DNA of 11,316 bases from Frondihabitans sp. Its GTDB lineage: Bacteria > Actinomycetota > Actinomycetes > Actinomycetales > Microbacteriaceae. Position 1 is the stretch's first letter; each line of letters opens with the position of its first letter. Below are positions 1 through 8,789 of this stretch, piece by piece. Both the position numbers and the translations under genes were made by a program. The notes beneath the pieces were generated by a model. That model searched no databases and had not been told where the DNA came from. It was given only the letters and a program-made list of their open reading frames with translations. Location: assembly GCA_025464735.1 (NCBI GenBank), contig JAODMX010000356.1, positions 1 to 11,316 on the forward strand. The letters run 5' to 3'.

Positions 1-789
1 CGCGTCGTCGCCCGGATCCTTGCTCGGATCGACGACTTCGACCGGGTCTGGTCTCGCTTCCGCGACGACTCGCTGGTCAGCCGAATCGCCACGACGCCGG
101 GGCGCTACGCCCTGCCGTCGGAGGCGGGGCCACTCCTCGACCTCTACCGCACCCTCTACGAGGTGACGAGCGGAAGCGTCAGCCCGCTCGTCGGGCGTCG
201 GCTGGAGCACCTCGGCTACGACCCCGACTATTCGTTCCGGGTCTCGACGGATCCGGCGGCCGTGCCGGTCTGGGACGACCGCGTGCTCTGGGACGACACC
301 CACCTGACCACCACGAGCCCGGTGACGATCGACGTCGGTGCCGCAGGCAAGGGGTACCTCGTCGACATCGTCGCCGGGCTCCTCGACGACGCGGGGATCG
401 ACGACTACGTCGTCAACGCTTCCGGTGACCTCCGACACCGCGGTTCTTCGCCCGTTCGCGTTGCCCTGGAGCACCCGTTCGACACGACGATGGCGATCGG
501 CGTCGTCGAGCTGCACAACTCGTCCGTCTGCGCGTCCGCTCCCAACCGACGCACCTGGGGCGACGGGCTGCATCACATCATCGACGCGACCACCGGACTG
601 CCGACCACGGCTATCGCTGCCACCTGGGCCTTCGCCTCCACCGCTCTCGTCGCCGACGGTCTAGCGACCGCGCTGTTCTTCGCCGACCACGCGGCGCTCG
701 CCGGCACGTTCGAGCTGGCGTCGATCCGAATGTTGGTCGACGGTCGCGTCGACGTCTCACCGAACTTCGAAGGGGAACTTTTCTCATGA
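1..789 (+). CDS. apbE: ApbE-family FAD:protein FMN transferase, 5'-truncated
   Basis: The reading frame is open from base 1 with no stop, so the gene begins upstream of the window. The in-frame GTG at 163 is internal, because the 54 codons before it already read as ApbE (DDFDRVWSRFRDDS-type helix, then the LGYD region). 262 residues are visible; full-length members usually have about 300-350. Family marks are DVGAAGKGYLVD (331-366), NASGD, the GLHHIIDATTG stretch, and STALVADGLATAL with the Asp and Thr expected to bind metal. ApbE proteins split FAD and attach FMN through a phosphoester bond to Thr/Ser of electron-transfer proteins, usually on the outer face of the membrane. Export cannot be judged because the N-terminus is missing. 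The stop overlaps the start of the next gene in ATGA, implying co-translation with a likely redox partner. The usual FMN-binding acceptor protein may lie upstream, outside the window (inference). Confidence 0.92.
   Translation, partial: RVVARILARIDDFDRVWSRFRDDSLVSRIATTPGRYALPSEAGPLLDLYRTLYEVTSGSVSPLVGRRLEHLGYDPDYSFRVSTDPAAVPVWDDRVLWDDTHLTTTSPVTIDVGAAGKGYLVDIVAGLLDDAGIDDYVVNASGDLRHRGSSPVRVALEHPFDTTMAIGVVELHNSSVCASAPNRRTWGDGLHHIIDATTGLPTTAIAATWAFASTALVADGLATALFFADHAALAGTFELASIRMLVDGRVDVSPNFEGELFS
769..775 (+). promoter_or_regulatory. Ribosome binding site for the RnfD/FNR gene
   Basis: GAAGGGG lies 10 bases before the ATG at 786, inside the last codons of apbE. With the 4-base ATGA overlap it supports this start and translational coupling. 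Confidence 0.6.
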
Positions 790-2297
790 GCTGGCTCGAC
801 GACCTCACCGGTCGCGTCACGATGTACCGCCTCGTACTCCTCGGCCTCCTAGCGATCCTCGCCGAGGCCCTGATCGTGTCTGCGTTCGGCAAGATCGCGT
901 ACGCGCCGTTGCCGATCCTCGCGAATGCCGCCACCGCGGTCGTAGCGACCGCGGTCAGCAATCGGCTGATCGCCCTCGTCTTCCGGGTCAGACCGCACAC
1001 CGAGTCCTCGATCGTGACCGGCCTGATCCTGGCCTTCCTCTTCACTCCGACGCTGACCGGTGCCGGACTCGGCGCCGTCGCCCTTGCCGGCGTGATCGCC
1101 TCCGCGAGCAAGTACCTGCTCGCCGTCAGACGGCGGCACGTCTTCAACCCGGCGGCGCTCGCCGCGGTCGTGATCAGTATCGCCCTGCCGAGCGCCTTCC
1201 CGGGGTGGTGGGTGGGGTCGCCCTGGATCCTGCCGATCGTGGTCGTGGCCGCTTTCGTCGTGCTCTTCCGCACGCGCCACCTCACCGTGGGGATCGTCTT
1301 CGCGATCGTGGCGACGCTGACCGTAGCGATCGCCTCGATCGCGTACGGCTCGTCCACGTCGATTGCCCTGTCGAACGCACTCGAGTCGACACCCGTCATC
1401 TTCTTCGCCGGCTTCATGCTCTCCGAACCCCTCACCCTGCCGCCGCGTCGCTGGCAGCAGCTCGCGGAGGCCGTCCTCGTGGGGCTGCTCTTCGGTATCC
1501 CCTTCCATTTCGGTCCCGTCTACGGCACCTACGAGCTCGCCCTCGTCATCGCCAACCTGCTCGCGTTTGCGGCCGGTCAGCGCCGCGGGATCCGTCTTGC
1601 CTATGTCGGCCGCACGCAGCTGACGCCGACGAGCTGGGAGCTGTCGTTCCGGCCGGCCAAACCCGTCTCGTTCGGAGCGGGGCAGTACATGGAGCTGTCA
1701 CTGCCGCATGCCCGGGCGGACGTCCGCGGACAGCGCCGGACCTTCAGCGTCGTGTCGCCGCCCGCCGAACCGGACATCGTGAAGTTCGGGCTGAAAGTGG
1801 CAGAGCCGTCGAGCAGCTTCAAGTCAGCGCTTCTGGCGCTCGCGCCGGGAGACACGGTCGCAGGGACGAGCGTCGGCGGCGACTTCCTCCTGCCCCGCGA
1901 CACGTCCGCTCCCCTTCTGCTGTTCGCGGGCGGCATCGGCATCACCCCGTTCGTGAGCCAACTCGCGCACTTGCGAGCCACAGGCGATGACCGGGATGTC
2001 GTGCTGGTCTACTCCGTGTCGTCACCCGACGAAACCGCGTACGTCGACACCCTGGCAGGCGGGCGAACGCGCGTGCTGCTGATGGCGCCGACAGCGCCCA
2101 CCGCGCCGCTGCCTGCGGGCTGGGATTACATCGGGCCCGGCCCCGTGACGCGGTCGACCGTGGACCGCGCCGTTGCCGATGCCGCGTCACGACACGCATT
2201 CGTGTCCGGGCCGCCGCGACTCGTGCGCGAGGTGCGGAGGATTCTGCGGCACGCCGGTGTGCGGAGCGTCACGACGGACGCGTTCTCGGGCTACTGA
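786..2297 (+). CDS. RnfD/NqrB-like membrane protein fused to a ferredoxin reductase-type FAD/NAD domain
   Basis: 503 residues in two parts. Residues about 14-265 form roughly nine hydrophobic segments resembling RnfD/NqrB: RRRHVFNPAALAA (115-127) matches the family's FNPAA signature and FMLSEPLTLPP (210-220) its DPVTxP-like turn. Residues about 268-503 are a ferredoxin-NADP-reductase fold: GAGQYMELSL (297-306), RRTFSVVS (317-324) for FAD, GGIGITPF (382-389) for NAD(P), FVSGPPRLVREV (472-483), and a C-terminal FSGY. The likely role is moving electrons from cytosolic NAD(P)H through FAD into or across the membrane to a flavinylated acceptor made by the neighbouring ApbE. The protein contains no cysteine, so it cannot ligate an iron-sulfur cluster through cysteine. 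The S-G-A-T type flavinylation motif of RnfD/NqrB is not apparent; the nearest match is GSSTS (188-192). Family assignment is firm, but the exact donor and acceptor are unknown. Confidence 0.85.
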   Translation: MSWLDDLTGRVTMYRLVLLGLLAILAEALIVSAFGKIAYAPLPILANAATAVVATAVSNRLIALVFRVRPHTESSIVTGLILAFLFTPTLTGAGLGAVALAGVIASASKYLLAVRRRHVFNPAALAAVVISIALPSAFPGWWVGSPWILPIVVVAAFVVLFRTRHLTVGIVFAIVATLTVAIASIAYGSSTSIALSNALESTPVIFFAGFMLSEPLTLPPRRWQQLAEAVLVGLLFGIPFHFGPVYGTYELALVIANLLAFAAGQRRGIRLAYVGRTQLTPTSWELSFRPAKPVSFGAGQYMELSLPHARADVRGQRRTFSVVSPPAEPDIVKFGLKVAEPSSSFKSALLALAPGDTVAGTSVGGDFLLPRDTSAPLLLFAGGIGITPFVSQLAHLRATGDDRDVVLVYSVSSPDETAYVDTLAGGRTRVLLMAPTAPTAPLPAGWDYIGPGPVTRSTVDRAVADAASRHAFVSGPPRLVREVRRILRHAGVRSVTTDAFSGY

Positions 2298-2330
2298 GCC
2301 GGCGCCGCCGCTGCGCTGGACTGAGCAACG

Positions 2331-2392
2331 AGTACGGTTTCGCGCATGAAGTACGTCTTAGACGGTACTTCGTGCGCGGAATCGTACTTTTT
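2331..2392 (+). terminator. Long-stem intrinsic terminator of the apbE operon
   Basis: The left arm 2331-2354 pairs with 2365-2388 over 24 consecutive positions: 21 Watson-Crick pairs plus three G-U wobbles (2337/2382, 2340/2379, 2347/2372). The loop is 10 bases and five Ts run from 2388 to 2392. The wobbles pair only in plus-strand RNA and become A/C mismatches on the other strand, and the T-run is only at the 3' side. The element therefore fits termination of plus-strand transcripts from the redox operon, which meets the minus-strand iclR gene here. The remaining bases to 2443 show nothing else convincing. Confidence 0.8.
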
Positions 2393-2443
2393 ACGGACGA
2401 CCCGTCGAGCGTGGGGCCTGCGCTCCCCCGCGAGATGAAAGCC

Positions 2444-3193
2444 CTAGGAGACAGGCGACCAGCCGAGGTCGGCCGAGGCCAGAGCGGTCGCGCGCCGAAG
2501 CTGCGGCAGCAAGGCGAGCACGCCGTCGTGGTCGAGGGACAGCGTCGGCACCGAGATCGAGATCGCCGCAACAGCGCGCCCGGATCCGTCGCGCACAGGG
2601 GCGGCAATGCAGTTGATGAACGACTCGTGCTCCTCGTGGTCGACGGCGAAGCCCAGCGTCCGCACGCGCGCGAGCTCGCCCATCAGAGCGGGGCCATCGG
2701 CGATGGTCCGCTCCGTGAACGGCGTGAACGTCAGCCCGGCCACCAACTGGGCGCGAGCACCCTCGTCGAGATCGCCGACCAGGACCTTCCCCACGGCCGT
2801 GCAATAAACAGGCGCCGTGAGGCCGACCCGCGAGTACATCCGGACGCCCTGCTGAGCATCGATCTTGTCCACGTAGACGATGTCGCTGCCCTCGAGCGTC
2901 GCCAGGTGCACCGTCTGACCGGTCGACTGGTTGAGCGCCTCAAGGTGTCGACGAGTCACCGAGCGCACGTCGCGCTGCGCGAGAGCGCTGTTGGCGAGCG
3001 CGAAGAGTCGGCTGCCGAGCGCGTACCGATGATGCTCGTCGTGCACGACGAACCGGTCGGCCTCGAGCGTGCGAAGCAGGCGAAGCACGGTGGTCTTGTG
3101 CACCATCGCCACCGACGCCAGCTCGTCGAGCGACTTCGGGCCCGTCTCGAGGGTCACGAGCAACTGGAGCGCGCGCCCGAGACTCTGACTCAT
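2444..3193 (-). CDS. IclR-family transcriptional regulator, probably of the KDG genes
   Basis: 249 residues, normal length for the family. The N-terminal winged helix-turn-helix spans about residues 5-65 (SLDELASVAMVHKTTVLRLL, then a wing near HHRYALG). The C-terminal IclR effector domain spans about 75-245: it has the VYVDKID and AVGKVLV stretches and ends with GFAVDHEEHE (181-190), CIAAPV (195-200) and AAISISVP (209-216). IclR proteins are mostly ligand-controlled repressors that bind short palindromes as dimers or tetramers. The ATG at 3193 lies 4 bases after the stop of the sugar kinase, so the two are very likely co-transcribed; no strong Shine-Dalgarno is seen and coupling is plausible. 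The gene is a candidate for binding the palindrome at 4213-4231 and sensing KDG or a relative, as KdgR-type IclR members do. Ligand and target are inferred from position. Confidence 0.9.
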   Translation of the reverse strand: MSQSLGRALQLLVTLETGPKSLDELASVAMVHKTTVLRLLRTLEADRFVVHDEHHRYALGSRLFALANSALAQRDVRSVTRRHLEALNQSTGQTVHLATLEGSDIVYVDKIDAQQGVRMYSRVGLTAPVYCTAVGKVLVGDLDEGARAQLVAGLTFTPFTERTIADGPALMGELARVRTLGFAVDHEEHESFINCIAAPVRDGSGRAVAAISISVPTLSLDHDGVLALLPQLRRATALASADLGWSPVS

Positions 3194-3197
3194 GGCA

Positions 3198-4172
3198 TCA
3201 GGCTACGGGGTGGATCAGTCGGGGCGGATCCGGCACGAGGGATCCCACGTGATCGCCGCGCGACGAGAGCGCGACGACCGCGAGACGGTGGGCCTGGACG
3301 AGGCACTCCCGGACGTCCGCTCCACTGACGAGGGCCGCAAGGAATCCGGCCGCGAACGCGTCCCCGGCTCCGATCGCCTCGACGACATCGACACTGTGCG
3401 CGGGCACCTCCACGCGCGACGAGCCGTCGAAAGCGATCGCGGCGTTCGCGTCGTTCTTGAGCACCAGGATCCTGGGCTCCGCGAGCCGTGAACGGACGGC
3501 GTCGGGGTCGGCGGTCCCGAACAGTGTGGTGGCTTCGCTCGCGCCGAGGAGCACGACGTCGGCGCGGCTGGCCAGGTCAGTAAGCGCGGCGATGCCCTCG
3601 GCCTCGCGGCCGAACCACAGTGCAGGGCGCCAGTTCACGTCGAAGCTCAGGAGACAGTCGTCGGCGCGACGCTCGGTGAGGGCGAGGCAGAGGTCGTGGG
3701 CGCCTGCGGAGAGTGCCGGCGTGATTCCCGTCAGGTGGATCAGGGTCGCCCCGTCGAGGGCCGCCCTGACTGCAGGCCTCTCGAGGTAGGCGGGCGACAG
3801 CCGACTGCCGGCCGACTCGGAACGGTAGTACAGCATCCGGCTCGCGCCCGCTTCGAGGTCGAAGGGAGCCCCGGATCCGGAGCCCACCTCCTTGATATAG
3901 AGCCCGGTGCGCCGATGCGCGTCGACTTCGATCGCGGACACGTCGACCCCCTGACGAGCAGTCTCCGCCACCACATGGCGCCCGAAGCCGTCGCCGCCGA
4001 CGCGGGTGAGGAGCGCCGTCGGGATGCCGCGGGAGGCCAGCCCGACCGCCACATTCAGCTCGGCTCCGCCGATCCCGCGGCTGAACACGTCGGCGTCGTC
4101 AAGGGGGCCGGGAGCCACGGGGACGAGCACGGTGAGGGCCTCGCCGACGGTGGCGACCTTTGCGGGTTTCAC
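3198..4172 (-). CDS. kdgK: PfkB-family sugar kinase, probable 2-dehydro-3-deoxygluconokinase
   Basis: 324 residues, starting with GTG at 4172. PfkB marks are GGAELNVAVGLASRG (35-49) near the substrate lid and AIGAGDAFAAGFLAAL (266-281), with Asp271 as the expected catalytic base. KDG-kinase-like traits are the MLYYRSESA stretch (113-121) and SFDVNWRPALW (176-186). The proposed reaction is ATP plus 2-keto-3-deoxygluconate giving KDPG in the cytosol. This is supported by the divergent KDPG aldolase, which would consume the product, and by the IclR gene directly downstream. A possible minus-strand promoter (CGGACA at 4214-4209, 18-base spacer, TAGGTT at 4190-4185) would give a leader of only a few bases. 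That fits the lack of a Shine-Dalgarno and suggests a near-leaderless transcript. Other ketose or deoxy-sugar substrates remain possible. Confidence 0.82.
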   Translation of the reverse strand: MKPAKVATVGEALTVLVPVAPGPLDDADVFSRGIGGAELNVAVGLASRGIPTALLTRVGGDGFGRHVVAETARQGVDVSAIEVDAHRRTGLYIKEVGSGSGAPFDLEAGASRMLYYRSESAGSRLSPAYLERPAVRAALDGATLIHLTGITPALSAGAHDLCLALTERRADDCLLSFDVNWRPALWFGREAEGIAALTDLASRADVVLLGASEATTLFGTADPDAVRSRLAEPRILVLKNDANAAIAFDGSSRVEVPAHSVDVVEAIGAGDAFAAGFLAALVSGADVRECLVQAHRLAVVALSSRGDHVGSLVPDPPRLIHPVA

Positions 4173-4184
4173 GAGAGTGAGGCT

Positions 4185-4214
4185 AACCTAGGGCGACAAG
4201 GTGCGCAATGTCCG
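4185..4214 (-). promoter_or_regulatory. Possible kdgK promoter
   Basis: Read on the minus strand, CGGACA (4214-4209) and TAGGTT (4190-4185) are 18 bases apart and sit just before the GTG at 4172. Each hexamer matches the sigma-70 consensus only partly. The -35 box overlaps the edge of the palindrome at 4213-4231, as expected for repression. Confidence 0.35.
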
Positions 4215-4231
4215 TTGCATTCTCTGCAACG
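4213..4231. promoter_or_regulatory. Palindromic operator candidate for the IclR regulator
   Basis: CGTTGCA-TTCTC-TGCAACG is a perfect 7-base inverted repeat around a 5-base spacer, located between the divergent kdgK and KDPG aldolase starts. A third related half-site, TGCGCAA (4202-4208), lies beside it. The central spacer is odd-length and lacks the CG centre typical of LacI operators. One protein bound here could control both directions. Assignment to the linked IclR regulator is inference. Confidence 0.6.
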
Positions 4232-4265
4232 TGATCATTCGACACTCCTGCTCATGCCACGCGAT

Positions 4266-4271
4266 GAAGGG
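4266..4271 (+). promoter_or_regulatory. Ribosome binding site choosing the aldolase start
   Basis: GAAGGG lies 4 bases before the ATG at 4276. Frame extensions to ATG 4264 or GTG 4201 have no such site, and the GTG extension would run through the operator palindrome, so 4276 is preferred. Confidence 0.6.
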
Positions 4272-4275
4272 TCTC

Positions 4276-5007
4276 ATGTCGTCTCCCGCCTCCCCCGGTG
4301 CCGTCGGCGCCTCGTCTGCCGCCCTCTCGGCGGTATCCTCCGACGTCGCTTCCGACCCCTCTTCCGGTCTCTCTTCGGGTCTCGAAGCCATTGGCGCAGA
4401 CCGGGCCGTCGTCGTCGTTCGGGCGGAGGCGATCCCCGACCCCGCCGCGCTCGCGAGCGCACTTGTCGAGGGCGGCATCCGGAGCATCGAGTTCACCTTC
4501 ACCACCCCCGACGTCGAGCGCATCGTGCGGAAGGCGGTCGCCGCCCAGACAGGAGCGGTCATCGGCGTCGGCACGGTCCTCAACCATTTCCAGGCGGTCG
4601 CGGCCATCGACGCCGGGGCGCGCTTCCTCGTCACTCCGGGGATCGCGCCCGAAGTCGGTGCCGCCGCCGTCTCCGCGGGAGTTCCTCTGGCCATGGGCGC
4701 CTTCACCCCGAGCGAGGCCCTCTCGGCACTGCACCTCGGGGCCGAGGCGATCAAGATCTTCCCCGCCGAGACGCTCGGCGCGCGCTACTTCGCGCACCTC
4801 CGCGGCCCCTTCCCCGGCATCAAGCTGATCGCGTCGGGCGGCATCGACGAGTCGAACGCGCGCGCTTTCCTCGACGCGGGCGCGACCGCCGTGACCGCGG
4901 GATCCAGTGTGGTCACCGCGCGCCTCATCAGCGACGGAGACTGGGCCGCGATCACTGCCCGCGCCCGCTCCTTCGTTGCGTCGCTCGGCCCGGCCCCCGC
5001 ACGCTGA
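4276..5007 (+). CDS. eda: KDPG/KDPGal (KHG-type) aldolase with Ser/Ala-rich N-terminal extension
   Basis: 243 residues from ATG 4276. It is a class I aldolase of the Eda family that splits 2-keto-3-deoxy-6-phosphogluconate into pyruvate and glyceraldehyde-3-phosphate in the cytosol. Marks are ALVEGGIRSIEFTFTTP (62-78) with catalytic Glu72, GVGTVL and LVTPG in the barrel, AIKIFPAE with Schiff-base Lys160, and a phosphate-binding IASGGID...AGSSV end. The barrel begins near residue 37. Residues 1-36 are Ser/Ala/Pro-rich and include the repeat SSGLSSGL (29-36), unusual for the family. No in-frame ATG, GTG or TTG occurs between 4276 and the core, so the extension cannot be removed by picking a later standard start. 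The gene diverges from kdgK across a shared operator and converges with the fructokinase. Specificity for KDPG versus its galactose epimer cannot be told from sequence. Confidence 0.87.
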   Translation: MSSPASPGAVGASSAALSAVSSDVASDPSSGLSSGLEAIGADRAVVVVRAEAIPDPAALASALVEGGIRSIEFTFTTPDVERIVRKAVAAQTGAVIGVGTVLNHFQAVAAIDAGARFLVTPGIAPEVGAAAVSAGVPLAMGAFTPSEALSALHLGAEAIKIFPAETLGARYFAHLRGPFPGIKLIASGGIDESNARAFLDAGATAVTAGSSVVTARLISDGDWAAITARARSFVASLGPAPAR

Positions 5008-5036
5008 CGCGCGCGAGTGGCATCGCGTTTGTGAGG

Positions 5037-5064
5037 TTCGCTTCGCGCATTTCCGCGAAGCGAA
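5037..5064. terminator. Shared bidirectional hairpin between convergent genes
   Basis: TTCGCTTCGCG (5037-5047) and CGCGAAGCGAA (5054-5064) form a perfect 11-bp stem around the loop CATTTC. It lies between the stops of the aldolase (+) and the fructokinase (-). An outer pair, CTGACGCG (5004-5011) and CGCGTCAG (5079-5086), encloses it and contains both stop codons. There is no T-tract, so factor-independent termination may be weak. Serving both strands is inferred from symmetry. Confidence 0.6.
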
Positions 5065-5082
5065 GCCGTCATGGGCGACGCG

Positions 5083-5994
5083 TCAGGCGCTCAGCTCAGC
5101 GAGGGTGGGCGGGGTGGCGCCGGCTCGGGAGACCGTGACCCGCGCGCTACGGAGCGCCACCTCCGCGACAAACCTCAGGTCGGAAGCGGCGACGGAGCCC
5201 TGGCGGAGCGTGAGGTCGATGCCCGACGACAGGATCGCGTAGAGCATGCCGGACATGAAGGCGTCCCCCGCGCCGATCGTGTCGACGACGTCGACAGGCA
5301 GCGATGGCAGCCGCAGGCGATCAGCCGCGGACGCGATGAGGCAGCCCGAGCCGCCCCGCGTGATCGCGACGAGTGTGGCACCGGCCGCGAGATAGCGGTC
5401 GAGCACGCCGTCGAGGTCGAGGTCGGGGTGCAGCCAGGCGGCGTCCTCGTCGCTCATCTTCACGACGTGGGCCAGGGCGGCCAGGCTGTCGACCCGCGCG
5501 AGGGCGGCGGTGCGGTCGGGGGTGACCCCCGGCCTGACGTTCGGGTCGAAACTGAGAAGCGCGCGCGCTCGAGCAGCGTCGAAGAGACGAAGCACGTCGT
5601 CGGCGCCTGGCGCGAGCACGGAGGCGATCGAGCCCGTGTGGATCAGGCGAGTCTCCTGCGGTGCTTCGATGGCGCCCGGATCCCAGGCGATGTCGAACTC
5701 GTACTCCGCGTGCCGATCGACCTGGATCGTGGCGACAGCCGTCGAGGTGCGGGCATCGGTGATCGACGCAGGATCCAGCGCCACACCGACCGAGGCCAGG
5801 TGCGCTTCGAGCGCGGCCGCTCGCTCGTCGCGCCCGATGCTCGTGCGCAGACGAGTGGCGAGACCCAGTCGGGCGAGCCCGTAGGCGACATTCATCGGGC
5901 TGCCGCCGGGGTGCTCCCGGTGGTCGGCACCGTCGACGACGATGTCGACGAGAGCCTCGCCGACGACGAACACGGTGGGGGCTGCTTCTGGCAT
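5083..5994 (-). CDS. PfkB-family carbohydrate kinase, probable fructokinase
   Basis: 303 residues from ATG 5994, the usual fructokinase length. The signature near the substrate site is GGSPMNVAYGLARLG (30-44). The C-terminal signature is DTIGAGDAFMSGMLYAI (238-254) with Asp244 as catalytic base. LIHTGSIAS (117-125) and SFDPNVRP (148-155) are typical of ScrK-like fructokinases. The likely reaction is ATP-dependent phosphorylation of fructose or a related ketose in the cytosol. ATG 5994 is chosen because AGGGAG lies 9 bases upstream. The in-frame ATG at 6024 and GTG at 6051 have no ribosome site, and 6051 nearly touches the clpC terminator. The gene is separated from clpC by that terminator, so it is probably its own transcription unit. 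Another hexose, ribose or sugar-acid specificity cannot be excluded. Confidence 0.82.
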   Translation of the reverse strand: MPEAAPTVFVVGEALVDIVVDGADHREHPGGSPMNVAYGLARLGLATRLRTSIGRDERAAALEAHLASVGVALDPASITDARTSTAVATIQVDRHAEYEFDIAWDPGAIEAPQETRLIHTGSIASVLAPGADDVLRLFDAARARALLSFDPNVRPGVTPDRTAALARVDSLAALAHVVKMSDEDAAWLHPDLDLDGVLDRYLAAGATLVAITRGGSGCLIASAADRLRLPSLPVDVVDTIGAGDAFMSGMLYAILSSGIDLTLRQGSVAASDLRFVAEVALRSARVTVSRAGATPPTLAELSA

Positions 5995-6003
5995 CGCGGG
6001 TTT

Positions 6004-6009
6004 CTCCCT
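6004..6009 (-). promoter_or_regulatory. Ribosome binding site for the fructokinase
   Basis: AGGGAG on the minus strand lies 9 bases before ATG 5994 and decides that start over the two in-frame upstream candidates. A TACAGT hexamer (6039-6034) could be the -10 box, but no matching -35 is evident. Confidence 0.5.
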
Positions 6010-6055
6010 GGTGGTGGCGGGCATGCTGCTTCGACTGTATTGCCCGGGCACGGCA

Positions 6056-6119
6056 AAACCCTCGCCGCCGGCCGTGACGGTGGTCCTAGGACCACCGCGA
6101 CAGCCGACGGCGAGGGTTT
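6056..6119 (-). terminator. 64-bp near-palindromic terminator after clpC
   Basis: AAACCCTCGCCG (6056-6067) pairs perfectly with CGGCGAGGGTTT (6108-6119), and the centre 6078-6097 is a perfect 20-base palindrome around CCTAGG. In a single register 26 of the 32 possible pairs form. On the minus strand the stem ends in GGGTTTT, giving a U-tail after the clpC stop at 6136. The plus-strand side also ends in TTT, so it could act both ways. The next minus-strand gene starts at 5994, so this insulates it from clpC. Confidence 0.75.
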
Positions 6120-6135
6120 AGCGCGGCGAGGGTCG

Positions 6136-8715
<2,580 letters not shown>

Positions 8716-8719
8716 TGTA

Positions 8720-8724
8720 CCTCC
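8720..8724 (-). promoter_or_regulatory. Ribosome binding site deciding the TTG start of clpC
   Basis: GGAGG on the minus strand lies 4 bases before TTG 8715. No ATG or GTG start candidate is seen in the first residues of the frame, so TTG is the best start. The spacing is slightly short, which with TTG suggests modest initiation. Confidence 0.6.
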
Positions 8725-8729
8725 AGGGA

Positions 8730-8756
8730 TAACTTGAGTACCTTTGACTCAAGTTA
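8730..8756. promoter_or_regulatory. HAIR element (HspR operator) upstream of clpC
   Basis: CTTGAGT-N7-ACTCAAG (8733-8753) is an exact match to the HspR-associated inverted repeat known from Streptomyces dnaK and clpB. The dyad extends to 10 bases per arm (TAACTTGAGT / ACTCAAGTTA). It sits 15 bases upstream of the clpC start, where HspR, usually with DnaK, would block transcription until heat stress. No confident -10/-35 pair could be fixed; TTGAGT-like sequence inside the dyad may form part of it. Confidence 0.9.
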
Positions 8757-8789
8757 ACGCAGGGGCAATCCCGACATTCCCGGATCCAG

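Noticed and set aside
611..1508. Two minus-strand frames (611-1435, 849-1508) opposite the RnfD/FNR gene
   Set aside because: Their composition is Arg- or Gly/Glu-rich and they lie opposite a convincing membrane protein.
2372..3328. Long plus-strand frame of 318 codons opposite iclR
   Set aside because: It is antisense to a clear IclR protein, Arg/Gly/His-rich without motifs, and begins inside the terminator hairpin; it is a high-GC shadow.
4213..4231. LacI-family operator
   Set aside because: LacI sites are normally centred on CG with no spacer; this dyad has a 5-base TTCTC spacer and the linked regulator is IclR.
4201..4275. N-terminal extension of the aldolase from GTG 4201
   Set aside because: It would translate the operator palindrome, lacks a ribosome site, and gives a Cys-rich peptide unlike the family.
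3696..5138. 480-codon plus-strand frame across kdgK and the aldolase
   Set aside because: It overlaps two recognised genes, is strongly Arg-rich and shows no domain; it is a shadow frame.
3198..5994. A single sugar-kinase duplication giving both PfkB genes
   Set aside because: The two proteins share only family motifs; one has KDG-kinase marks and the other fructokinase marks, so a recent local duplication is not supported.
5995..6051. Longer fructokinase from ATG 6024 or GTG 6051
   Set aside because: Neither has a ribosome site; the extra residues are unlike kinase N-termini, and AGGGAG clearly serves ATG 5994.
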